A stretch of 64,000 bases of DNA from Chryseobacterium sp. Lineage in GTDB: Bacteria > Bacteroidota > Bacteroidia > Flavobacteriales > Weeksellaceae. Made by a program: the position numbers and the translations under genes. Positions 29,778 to 37,222 of this stretch are shown piece after piece (within the stretch, counting starts at the first letter, position 1; each line of letters opens with the position of its first letter). The DNA is taken from positions 22,625 through 86,624 of the forward strand of contig NZ_JAFAJM010000002.1 in the NCBI RefSeq assembly GCF_019236175.1. Direction: 5' to 3'. The notes below the pieces were generated by a model, which did not search any database, had not been told where the DNA came from, and saw only the letters and a program-made list of their open reading frames with translations.

Positions 29778-29999
29778 TTAGGGTTCCGTTTTAATGGTTT
29801 TCCATACGCCGCCTAAATAGATTTGCGAAATATTTAGGGTTTCATCATAAAAAATATGCCCATTTGGCGGAGCCGAATTTCTGAATTGTGTCGGAGCACT
29901 TTCTCTCAGCCACGAATAATTCCAGGTATACATAGCGGTGTTATGATTATTTCCGGTATAAGTGTTTGTATTTTCCTGTGTGCTGTGCGCAGGTCCCAT
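29778..29999 (-). CDS. Small tail-tip-like hypothetical protein
   Basis: A 73-residue protein 17 bp after the beta-helix gene at 30017-31516 and on the same strand. Its C-terminal half (SAPPNGHIFYDETLNISQIYLGGVWKTI) resembles the short C-terminal strand-turn-Trp motif of phage tail fibres and the GDIILN...GW...WKPFG ends of its neighbours. It may be a separate accessory tip protein, or a detached C-terminal fragment of a former fourth spike gene. No signal peptide. Confidence 0.55.
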   Translation of the reverse strand: MGPAHSTQENTNTYTGNNHNTAMYTWNYSWLRESAPTQFRNSAPPNGHIFYDETLNISQIYLGGVWKTIKTEP

Positions 30000-30016
30000 T
30001 ACGATAGGATATGCAA

Positions 30017-31516
30017 TTAATTATTAATAATACCAAAAGGTTTCCAGATATTCACTTCGTGTGTAGTATTGATCCATCCGATCGGTGCATCAACGGAAGG
30101 ATTTGTATTTAAAATAATATCACCTCGTTTCCAGTCAGGAGAAGAAATAACGGGGTAAGTTTCAGCATAGGCTATTTTTACCTTGTCCATATGAGGAACT
30201 TCATTTAAATTTTGGTAATACAGGGTTCCCAGATTGTTATTAGTAATATAATTACCTTTGATATTGGGGCAGATTTCAGATAAACATTTATTGTTGGTGA
30301 TCGTGGTTTTTAATCCGGGCTCTGCTTTGATATCATATACTTTGAAATTTCTAACGGAATTTCCCCTTACCTCATCATAAAGAGATCCTCTTCCGGTAAT
30401 ATGGATACCAATAGAAATAGTATCCGGCTCCTTATGTTTATAAATTAATAGATCATTGTCAATAACTTTATTTCCTCCGGTGCTTAAAGAATGTTGGGTA
30501 TTATTGTTTAAAGAGATTCCGTATCCGGGTTGTGAAAGAGCAATATAATTGCTGTTGATATTCCAGTGGTTACAGTCTTCGGTAATTATAATTCCAATAT
30601 GTCTGCAGAAATCAATCGTGGAGTTACATACATTAACATGTGAAGTTTTTTCAGCAAAAATCCCTTCGTAAACGTTAACTATAAGAGTATCAGAGATTTT
30701 CCAGCCTTTTTTTAATGTATTTCCTTCAAACCAGATCCCCCGACTGTCCGGAATATCATAAGCCTCATGGATTGAAATGGATGTATTGTTGGAAATCTCA
30801 TTATTGGCAGATACCCCTTTGATCAAGATCCCTGTCCGACAGTTTTCTGTTTTTACCGTCTGAATTTGAGACGACCAGAGATAGTTGACTTCCAAAGCAG
30901 TTTGGTAGCCTCTGATAAGAAGATCTCTGCATACTGTGTCATAAATATGATTGTCTGAAGTGCCGTTGATTCTGATTCCGGTAAAAAGGTTGTCTGAAGT
31001 AGTATACCAGATGATATTGTAAATTCCGAAACCTTCCAGTACCACTCCGGATGCATGGATGTTGATTCCGTCATTGTTGTGGGTAATAAGAAAAGGAGGG
31101 AAGCTTACCAGACTTTTTGTAGAAGCACCTGTGATTTTGATCGCCTTATTGATTTGCAGTGGCTTATGAAGCATATATCTCTTATTATCAAGATGCAGAA
31201 TCTGTCCGATTTCCATTTCATCAATGAGTTGCTGGATTTTCTCTGAGTCATCCGTATTACCATCTCCGGATGCATCCGTAATCTTTATGGAAATATCATT
31301 GGTAACAATTCTTTTATAATAAGCTCTGGACTCATCACTATTGATTTTTGTCCAATACAGATAGCGGCCATACTCCGGAAGCGGAGTATTTTGTTTTCTA
31401 AAATTAACGAGTTCCCCGCTATTGTGATCAATCAGAGTGATAATCTCTCTGTCTAATGTAGAATCTTGAGAATCAATAAATTCTTTGATCGTCAGTAATC
31501 CTAAACTATTTGTCAT
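30017..31516 (-). CDS. Tailspike-like beta-helix protein 1 (pectate-lyase-3 fold)
   Basis: A 499-residue protein without signal peptide or T9SS sorting domain. Residues 1-80 form a shared N-terminal module (FIDSQDSTLDREIITLIDHNSGE, YYKRIVTNDI). ITDASGDGNTDDSEKIQQLID opens a pectate_lyase_3/GH55-type parallel beta-helix that runs to about 430. The end (WKRGDIILNT, then GWINTT and WKPFGIINN) is like C-termini of phage or bacteriocin tailspikes. It is closely similar along its length to the gene at 33490-35064. It is transcribed from a conserved promoter cassette. Activity, if any, would be polysaccharide binding or cleavage; unproven. Confidence 0.8.
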   Translation of the reverse strand: MTNSLGLLTIKEFIDSQDSTLDREIITLIDHNSGELVNFRKQNTPLPEYGRYLYWTKINSDESRAYYKRIVTNDISIKITDASGDGNTDDSEKIQQLIDEMEIGQILHLDNKRYMLHKPLQINKAIKITGASTKSLVSFPPFLITHNNDGINIHASGVVLEGFGIYNIIWYTTSDNLFTGIRINGTSDNHIYDTVCRDLLIRGYQTALEVNYLWSSQIQTVKTENCRTGILIKGVSANNEISNNTSISIHEAYDIPDSRGIWFEGNTLKKGWKISDTLIVNVYEGIFAEKTSHVNVCNSTIDFCRHIGIIITEDCNHWNINSNYIALSQPGYGISLNNNTQHSLSTGGNKVIDNDLLIYKHKEPDTISIGIHITGRGSLYDEVRGNSVRNFKVYDIKAEPGLKTTITNNKCLSEICPNIKGNYITNNNLGTLYYQNLNEVPHMDKVKIAYAETYPVISSPDWKRGDIILNTNPSVDAPIGWINTTHEVNIWKPFGIINN

Positions 31517-31549
31517 TTTTTGTTTTTAAAAGTTAATAATTGAGCATCG

Positions 31550-31618
31550 ATAATCCTGTAGAATGATCATGAAAACAAAGATAAAAACGGGTAACGTCAG
31601 AACCTGGCGCATTATTTT
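31550..31618 (-). promoter_or_regulatory. Spike cassette promoter, copy 1
   Basis: About 69 bp shared with the copies at 33367 and 35099. Minus strand: imperfect palindrome CGCCAG-GTT-CTGACG (31595-31609), 11 bp, then TATCTTTG (31576-31583) as -7 box, then the 5' leader. The palindrome sits where a -33 element would be. Confidence 0.75.
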
Positions 31619-31673
31619 TATTTTCAAGAAAAAGGCTTTGTAAAGTGGTGAAATAGTTTCTCTTTTTGGAAGC

Positions 31674-31696
31674 AAAAACACCTCGGATGAGGTGTC
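31674..31696 (-). terminator. Terminator of spike gene 2
   Basis: ACACCTC (31678-31684) pairs with GAGGTGT (31689-31695) around GGAT; read on the minus strand it is followed by TTTTG. It separates the second and first spike transcription units. Confidence 0.8.
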
Positions 31697-31702
31697 TTTT
31701 TA

Positions 31703-33331
31703 TTATACAATAAGCTGTATGTTTCCCTGGATGATATAATTAAGATTAGGTTCGTTAAATCCTGTTATTTTAATTACCAGAAATCCACTTTCATTTTCAA
31801 TGGAAGTAATTTGGATATTTCCTTCATCTTTAGAAGAAAGGTTTTGCCCGAAAATGTCGCCATAAAACCATCTTCCATAAGAATAAGTAGCAATATGAAT
31901 ATTGTATTTTACAAACATCATGTATTCCTGGAATTTAATTTTAGTTTTAATTTTGATGCCAAAATTAGCAGGATCACTTCCGATCAATTCGTGAGTGCAG
32001 TCAGGAATAAAACCTGTTTTTCCATCCCCTACATCTCCGCTTCTTGTTACCGGAATGACGCCAAATTGTCTTTTGATATTACCTACAGCTTTATTATCTG
32101 TACTTTTTTCCTGGCCGTAAGAAGTGATGTTGGTAAAATCACCTACGATCCAGTTAGGGGGAAGAGCCCCATCACCTTCATAGACTGGAAGCTCAAACTT
32201 GATGTAATTTCTTGCCTGAGATACATTCATAAGGCCTCTGTAAGTAAATCCGTTATGTTGTTGATTGATGTTGACAATCGTATTGTTTTTCCATGTACCG
32301 GTTGCTTCTCTGTCTTCTGACTGTCCTCTGTAGTCAGGACCAATCAGAGGCCGGTCAGTATAATTGAAATAGCTGTTGGAAATTTCAAAATTTCCTGTAC
32401 GTACCTCGGATAGATCGATGACATCTTTTATGAGTTCTGCATACAAGCCATTAATAGTTACTCCCAAACAGTCTTCTTTGAACTTCATGCCCGTATTTCC
32501 GCCTTCTGTTGTAGGTGAAATTAGAGTAGTTGCTGTAGTGCCGCCCTGAAATAAAAATCCTAAATTTCTGGTGGCAGTAACGCGTTCCAGAAGCAGGGCA
32601 TTATTTTGACCTAGAAACTGATAACAATATTCATCCGGAATGTTTTTTCCGGAATTTGAAGTGGAAATTATATTTTTTAATACGGTATAATAGCAGTTGT
32701 CAAATTTTATTGAACAGGTTGATTCAAAGAAAGCTATGTTTTCCAAAACGCAGCCGATACAGAAATTTACAAAATGCAAACCAATATTACAGTTTTTAAA
32801 ATTAGCATCTCTAATTTGAGAATAAGAAATCATATTTGACCCATATGGATCTAAAAGGTTTGAGTGCAGAGAATATGGGATGTCCTCACCATTTCCCTGC
32901 CGATAGGCTGTTGCTACTATTGTATTATGGGTATTTCCGATGAAAGAAGCTCCATTACCATAAAAAGTAACATTAGAAGTAATATAAATGGTGTGATTGA
33001 TACGATAGCTTTTTTGGCCATTAAATTTCAAAGAACCCCGCTCGATAATAGAGAGATAAAGCACAGCTTTGTTGATGCTTTCAGTGTCATCAGTGAGACC
33101 GTCACCTTTGGCCCCAAAAATACCAACGTCTACAGGATCACTGCTATTGGTTACAGTCCGGTTGATATAAAAGGCACCATTCCTGTTTCTGTAAACCGTT
33201 CCGTCTACGTATTTAAGGCTAAGAACTCTTTCATAAACATAAGGTTCAAAAGTAAATTCATCAATCAGTTCTATCACATCCTGATCGGGAATTGTACTTG
33301 TAACTGAGAAAAATTCATTGGTAAAAATCAT
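31703..33331 (-). CDS. Tailspike-like beta-helix protein 2 (pectate-lyase-3 fold)
   Basis: A 542-residue protein without signal peptide. The N-terminal module (DQDVIELIDEFTFEPYVYERV, YINRTVTN) corresponds to that of the other two spikes but is more divergent. IFGAKGDGLTDDTESINKAV is the classic start of a pectate_lyase_3/GH28-related beta-helix, which extends to about residue 390. The C-terminal 150 residues (from IKRQFGVIPVTRSG) differ completely from the other two and may form another receptor-binding domain. Own promoter cassette and terminator. Confidence 0.8.
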   Translation of the reverse strand: MIFTNEFFSVTSTIPDQDVIELIDEFTFEPYVYERVLSLKYVDGTVYRNRNGAFYINRTVTNSSDPVDVGIFGAKGDGLTDDTESINKAVLYLSIIERGSLKFNGQKSYRINHTIYITSNVTFYGNGASFIGNTHNTIVATAYRQGNGEDIPYSLHSNLLDPYGSNMISYSQIRDANFKNCNIGLHFVNFCIGCVLENIAFFESTCSIKFDNCYYTVLKNIISTSNSGKNIPDEYCYQFLGQNNALLLERVTATRNLGFLFQGGTTATTLISPTTEGGNTGMKFKEDCLGVTINGLYAELIKDVIDLSEVRTGNFEISNSYFNYTDRPLIGPDYRGQSEDREATGTWKNNTIVNINQQHNGFTYRGLMNVSQARNYIKFELPVYEGDGALPPNWIVGDFTNITSYGQEKSTDNKAVGNIKRQFGVIPVTRSGDVGDGKTGFIPDCTHELIGSDPANFGIKIKTKIKFQEYMMFVKYNIHIATYSYGRWFYGDIFGQNLSSKDEGNIQITSIENESGFLVIKITGFNEPNLNYIIQGNIQLIV

Positions 33332-33366
33332 AAGCTCTGTTTTTAAAGGTTAATAAATAATCACAG

Positions 33367-33436
33367 ATAATCCTGTAGAATGATCCTGAAAACAAAGATA
33401 AAAACGGGTGACGTCAGAACCTGACGCATTATTTTT
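33367..33436 (-). promoter_or_regulatory. Spike cassette promoter, copy 2
   Basis: Second copy of the shared element. A perfect 15-bp palindrome CGTCAG-AAC-CTGACG occupies 33412-33426; the -7 box TATCTTTG (minus) is at 33393-33400, with the same 11-bp spacing as in the other copies. Confidence 0.8.
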
Positions 33437-33460
33437 TCTTTTTAGAACCATTAGGAAATG

Positions 33461-33487
33461 AAAAAACAGTCATTAAGACTGTTTTTT
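33461..33487 (-). terminator. Terminator of spike gene 3
   Basis: AAAAAACAGTC (33461-33471) pairs perfectly with GACTGTTTTTT (33477-33487) around ATTAA, just after the stop of the gene at 33490-35064. Confidence 0.9.
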
Positions 33488-33489
33488 CA

Positions 33490-35064
33490 TTAATTGTTAA
33501 TAATGCCAAAAGGCTTCCATGTATTTTGTCCGTCTGTTGTATTGACCCATCCGATCGGTGCATCAACAGAAGGGCTTGTATTTAAAATAATGTCACCTCT
33601 TTTCCATTCAGAAGAAGAAGCGGAAGGATAATGATCAGCGTAGGTTATCCTTACTTTTCCTAGATGAAGACTGTCATTTAAGTTTTGATAATATACTGTT
33701 CCCAGGTTATCATTGGTAATACAGTTACCGATGATATTCGGATTGATTTCTGATAAACATTTATTGTGGGTAATAGTGGTCTTTAATCCGGATTTCGCTC
33801 TGATATCATATACCTTAAAATTTTTAACAGAATTTCCTCTTACATCATCATAAAGGGAGCCTTCTCCGACAATATTAATACCGATAGAAATATTGTCTGG
33901 CTGGGCATGATCGTAAATTAATATATCGTTATCAATAATCTTATTTCCTCGGATAGGGGCTGTGTTCGGATCATTATTGGCTAAATAGACTCCGTATCCG
34001 GGATGAGAAAGAGCAATATAATTACTATTGATATTCCAATTATAACTCTTTTCTGCAATCACAATTCCAATATGTCTGCAGAAATCAATCATACTGTTAA
34101 GCACATTGACATGGGATGTCTTTTCAGCATAAATACCCTGATAAACATTAAAAATGAGAGTGTCAATAATTCTCCAGCCTTCCTGAGTGGTATCTCCATC
34201 AAATAAAATCCCCTTACTTCCCGGTATATCGATAAGCTCTTTTTCTCCTGTTATTGGATTTTCGATAATGATATCTATTGAAATTGTAGTATTATTAGAG
34301 ATTTCATTGTTCACAGAATTTTCTTTCACGTGAATTCCTACCTGGCAATTACCTATTTTTACCGTCTGTATTTGTGAAGACCAGAGAGCAATTACTTCCA
34401 GCCCTGTCTGATAACCATTAATGGTGAGATCTTTTAAAATAATATCATAAGCATGAACATCCGAAGTTCCGTTTACTTTAATTCCGGTAAAATTATTAGG
34501 GGTGGTGGTGTAAAGGGTCGTATTATAAATGCCAAATCCTTCTAAAACAGTACCTGATGCATTGATGGTGACCTCATTACCATTAACGAGTGTTTTATAG
34601 GCATTAATGACGATACCATGATTGTTATTTGTTATTAGAAAAGGAGGGTAACCGTCTTTTCGTTTGGTAGAAGAACCTGTAATTTTAATTGTTTTATTAA
34701 TCTGTAATGGCTGATAAAGCATATATCTTCTATTGTCCAGTTCCAGAACCTGTCCTGCTTCCATTTCGTCAATCAGTCTTTGGATTTCACCGGAATCATC
34801 AGTGAGACCATCTCCATAAACGTCTGCGATTTTTATTGAAATACTGTTACTAACCACTCTTCGATAATATGAAGTCGTGGAATTGTTATTTATTTTAATT
34901 CTATAAAGGTATTTGCCATTCTCCGGAACAGGTGTATTCTGTTTTCTAAAATTGACAGTTTCACCACTGAAGGAATCAATCAGGCTTACCATTTCAAGAT
35001 CTAAAATAGGATCTGAAGATGAAAAAAAAGAATCAATAGTCATCAGATTTAAATTGTTTGTCAT
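33490..35064 (-). CDS. Tailspike-like beta-helix protein 3 (paralogue of protein 1)
   Basis: A 524-residue protein, a recent-looking paralogue of 30017-31516. Shared blocks include YMLYQPLQINKTIKITGSST, TSHVNVLNSMIDFCRHIGI and RGDIILNTSPSVDAPIGW. Differences are concentrated in two short insertions (around TLVNGNEVTINASGT and ENPITGEKELIDIPG) within the beta-helix. No signal peptide or sorting domain. The C-terminal tip ends WKPFGIINN as in its paralogue. Own promoter cassette and terminator. The same functional limits apply. Confidence 0.8.
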   Translation of the reverse strand: MTNNLNLMTIDSFFSSSDPILDLEMVSLIDSFSGETVNFRKQNTPVPENGKYLYRIKINNNSTTSYYRRVVSNSISIKIADVYGDGLTDDSGEIQRLIDEMEAGQVLELDNRRYMLYQPLQINKTIKITGSSTKRKDGYPPFLITNNNHGIVINAYKTLVNGNEVTINASGTVLEGFGIYNTTLYTTTPNNFTGIKVNGTSDVHAYDIILKDLTINGYQTGLEVIALWSSQIQTVKIGNCQVGIHVKENSVNNEISNNTTISIDIIIENPITGEKELIDIPGSKGILFDGDTTQEGWRIIDTLIFNVYQGIYAEKTSHVNVLNSMIDFCRHIGIVIAEKSYNWNINSNYIALSHPGYGVYLANNDPNTAPIRGNKIIDNDILIYDHAQPDNISIGINIVGEGSLYDDVRGNSVKNFKVYDIRAKSGLKTTITHNKCLSEINPNIIGNCITNDNLGTVYYQNLNDSLHLGKVRITYADHYPSASSSEWKRGDIILNTSPSVDAPIGWVNTTDGQNTWKPFGIINN

Positions 35065-35098
35065 TTCTTGCTTTTTAAAGGTTAATAAATAATCACAG

Positions 35099-35160
35099 AT
35101 AATCCTGTAGAATGATCATGAAAACAAAGATAAAATCGGGTGACGTCAGAACCTGACGCA
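35099..35160 (-). promoter_or_regulatory. Spike cassette promoter, copy 3
   Basis: Third copy. Perfect palindrome CGTCAG-AAC-CTGACG at 35144-35158; -7 box TATCTTTG (minus) at 35125-35132. Homology to the other copies ends just beyond the palindrome, so the conserved unit is palindrome plus core promoter plus leader. Confidence 0.8.
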
Positions 35161-35260
35161 ACAAGTTTTTTAAAGAAGATAAAAGTAGATTTATCTAATT
35201 TTCTCATTATGAAATTGTTAAATATTGCATAAACTTTTTAATTAATTAATTTAAAATCAC

Positions 35261-35268
35261 TATTTTTG
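35261..35268 (+). promoter_or_regulatory. -7 promoter box of typA
   Basis: TATTTTTG, matching TAnnTTTG, 19 nt upstream of the typA ATG. Confidence 0.55.
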
Positions 35269-35286
35269 CACCCGTAAAAATCCTAT

Positions 35287-37092
35287 ATGCAAAACATTAG
35301 AAATATTGCGATTATCGCACACGTTGACCACGGGAAGACGACTTTGGTTGACAAAATCATTCACGCTACCAATATTTTCAGAGAAAATCAGGAGAGTGGA
35401 GAATTAATTATGGATAACAATGATCTTGAAAGAGAAAGAGGGATCACCATCTTATCCAAGAATATTTCTGTTACTTATAAAGACACAAAAATTAACGTAA
35501 TTGATACTCCTGGTCACGCGGATTTCGGTGGGGAAGTAGAAAGAGTATTAAAAATGGCTGACGGAGTTATTTTGTTAGTGGATGCGTTCGAAGGACCAAT
35601 GCCACAGACAAGATTCGTACTTCAGAAAGCTTTGGAATTAGGTTTAAGACCATTAGTGGTTATCAATAAAGTAGATAAACCAAACTGTCGTCCGGACGAA
35701 GTTCACGATCAGGTATTTGATTTATTCTTCAACCTTGAGGCTACTGAAGAACAGTTGGATTTCCCAACATTCTACGGTTCATCTAAACAAGGTTGGTTCA
35801 ACACTTCATTAGAACAAACGGAAGATATTTTACCATTATTAGACGGGATTTTACAATATGTACCTGCTCCAAGTGTAACTGAAGGAAATCTTCAGATGCA
35901 GATTACTTCTCTTGATTATTCTTCTTTCTTAGGAAGAATTGCTATCGGAAAAGTAACAAGAGGAGAAATCAAAGAATCTCAGTGGATTGGTCTTGCTCAG
36001 GCAGATGGTAAAATTGTAAAAGGAAAAGTAAAGGAACTTTACGTTTTCGAAGGATTAGGAAAGAAAAAAGTAACTGAAGTTCAGGCTGGAGATATCTGTG
36101 CTGTAGTAGGTTTTGATTCATTCCAGATCGGTGATTCATTCGTAGATCTTGAAAACCCTGAACCATTGGAAAGAACGGCTATTGATGAGCCTACATTGAA
36201 TATGACGTTCTCTATTAACAATTCACCTTTCTTCGGTAAAGACGGTAAATATGTTACTTCTAACCACCTGAAAGAAAGATTAACAAAAGAATTAGAGAAA
36301 AACTTAGCATTAAGAGTTCAGCAGACTGATGATGCCAATACTTTCCTTGTATTCGGTAGAGGTATTCTTCACTTATCTGTTTTGATTGAAACAATGAGAA
36401 GAGAAGGATACGAAATGACAATTGGCCAGCCACAGGTTATCCTGAGAGAGATTGACGGAGTAAGCTGTGAGCCTTATGAATCTTTAGTAGTTGACGTTCC
36501 TGAAGAATATGCTTCAAGAGTAATCGATTTAGCAACTCAGAGAAAAGGTGACCTTCACATTATGGAAACTAAAGGTGAAATGCAGCATATGGAATTCGAA
36601 ATCCCTTCAAGAGGTTTAATCGGATTACGTTCTCAAATGTTAACGGCAACCGCGGGAGAAGCTATTATGGCACACCGTTTCACAGAATATAAGCCTTTCA
36701 AAGGTGCTATTCCTGGAAGAAATAACGGTGTATTGATCAGCAAGACTACAGGACCTGCTACGGAATATTCTATCGCTAAATTACAGGACAGAGGTAAATT
36801 CTTCGTTGATCCGGGTGAAGAAATCTATACAGGAATGATCATCGGTGAGCAAAATAAACCGGGAGATTTAGTAGTAAACATCGTGGAAGCAAAACAGTTG
36901 AACAACATGAGAGCTTCCGGAAAAGATAAAGATACCGGTGTTGCTCCGAAAATCTTATTCTCACTTGAAGAATGTATGGAATACATTCAGGGTGATGAAG
37001 CGATTGAGGTGACTCCAAACTTCATCCGTATGAGAAAGAAAATCCTTTCTGAAGAAGAAAGAAAAAGAGTGGAAAGATCAGCGAAAGCTTAA
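35287..37092 (+). CDS. typA: Translational GTPase TypA/BipA
   Basis: A 601-residue translation factor of standard length. G1 AHVDHGKTTL (10-19), G2 RERGITILSKN, G3 DTPGHADFGGEVER and G4 NKVDK mark the GTPase; EF-G-like beta-barrel and alpha/beta domains follow and the TypA-specific C-terminal domain starts near residue 480 (GRNNGVLISKTTGPATEYSI). It acts on the ribosome in assembly and stress or cold adaptation. Strong codon bias, own promoter and terminator: a highly expressed single gene. Confidence 0.97.
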   Translation: MQNIRNIAIIAHVDHGKTTLVDKIIHATNIFRENQESGELIMDNNDLERERGITILSKNISVTYKDTKINVIDTPGHADFGGEVERVLKMADGVILLVDAFEGPMPQTRFVLQKALELGLRPLVVINKVDKPNCRPDEVHDQVFDLFFNLEATEEQLDFPTFYGSSKQGWFNTSLEQTEDILPLLDGILQYVPAPSVTEGNLQMQITSLDYSSFLGRIAIGKVTRGEIKESQWIGLAQADGKIVKGKVKELYVFEGLGKKKVTEVQAGDICAVVGFDSFQIGDSFVDLENPEPLERTAIDEPTLNMTFSINNSPFFGKDGKYVTSNHLKERLTKELEKNLALRVQQTDDANTFLVFGRGILHLSVLIETMRREGYEMTIGQPQVILREIDGVSCEPYESLVVDVPEEYASRVIDLATQRKGDLHIMETKGEMQHMEFEIPSRGLIGLRSQMLTATAGEAIMAHRFTEYKPFKGAIPGRNNGVLISKTTGPATEYSIAKLQDRGKFFVDPGEEIYTGMIIGEQNKPGDLVVNIVEAKQLNNMRASGKDKDTGVAPKILFSLEECMEYIQGDEAIEVTPNFIRMRKKILSEEERKRVERSAKA

Positions 37093-37113
37093 TCAACTCT
37101 AATATATAAAATC

Positions 37114-37141
37114 AAAGCCTCGATTTTCGAGGCTTTTTTTC
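37114..37141 (+). terminator. Intrinsic terminator of typA
   Basis: AAAGCCTCGA (37114-37123) pairs with TCGAGGCTTT (37127-37136), loop TTT, then T-run. Confidence 0.92.
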
Positions 37142-37209
37142 TACAACAATACTCTAAAATGCTTATTTTGGCATAATAATCTCTAAGAAATAAAAAATAA
37201 ATTTTAAAG

Positions 37210-37217
37210 TAGTTTTG
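37210..37217 (+). promoter_or_regulatory. -7 promoter box of GHL10 gene
   Basis: TAGTTTTG, matching TAnnTTTG. It overlaps a GTG at 37217, so translation must start at ATG 37223 or 37229, leaving a very short leader. Confidence 0.5.
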
Positions 37218-37222
37218 TGACT

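Noticed and set aside
31811..32320. 169-codon plus-strand ORF within spike gene 2
   Set aside because: Antisense shadow of the C-terminal beta-rich part; no start signal or homologous motif.
32864..33307. 147-codon ORF antisense to spike gene 2
   Set aside because: It lies wholly within a well-supported beta-helix gene, has no recognisable domain, and its amino acid composition is that of a reversed coding frame.
29778..35064. Prophage
   Set aside because: Only tailspike-like proteins are present; there is no capsid, terminase, baseplate, integrase or lysis gene in the window.
31550..35160. CRISPR-like repeat array
   Set aside because: The three repeats are about 1.7 kb apart and each stands before a gene; they are promoter cassettes, not an array.
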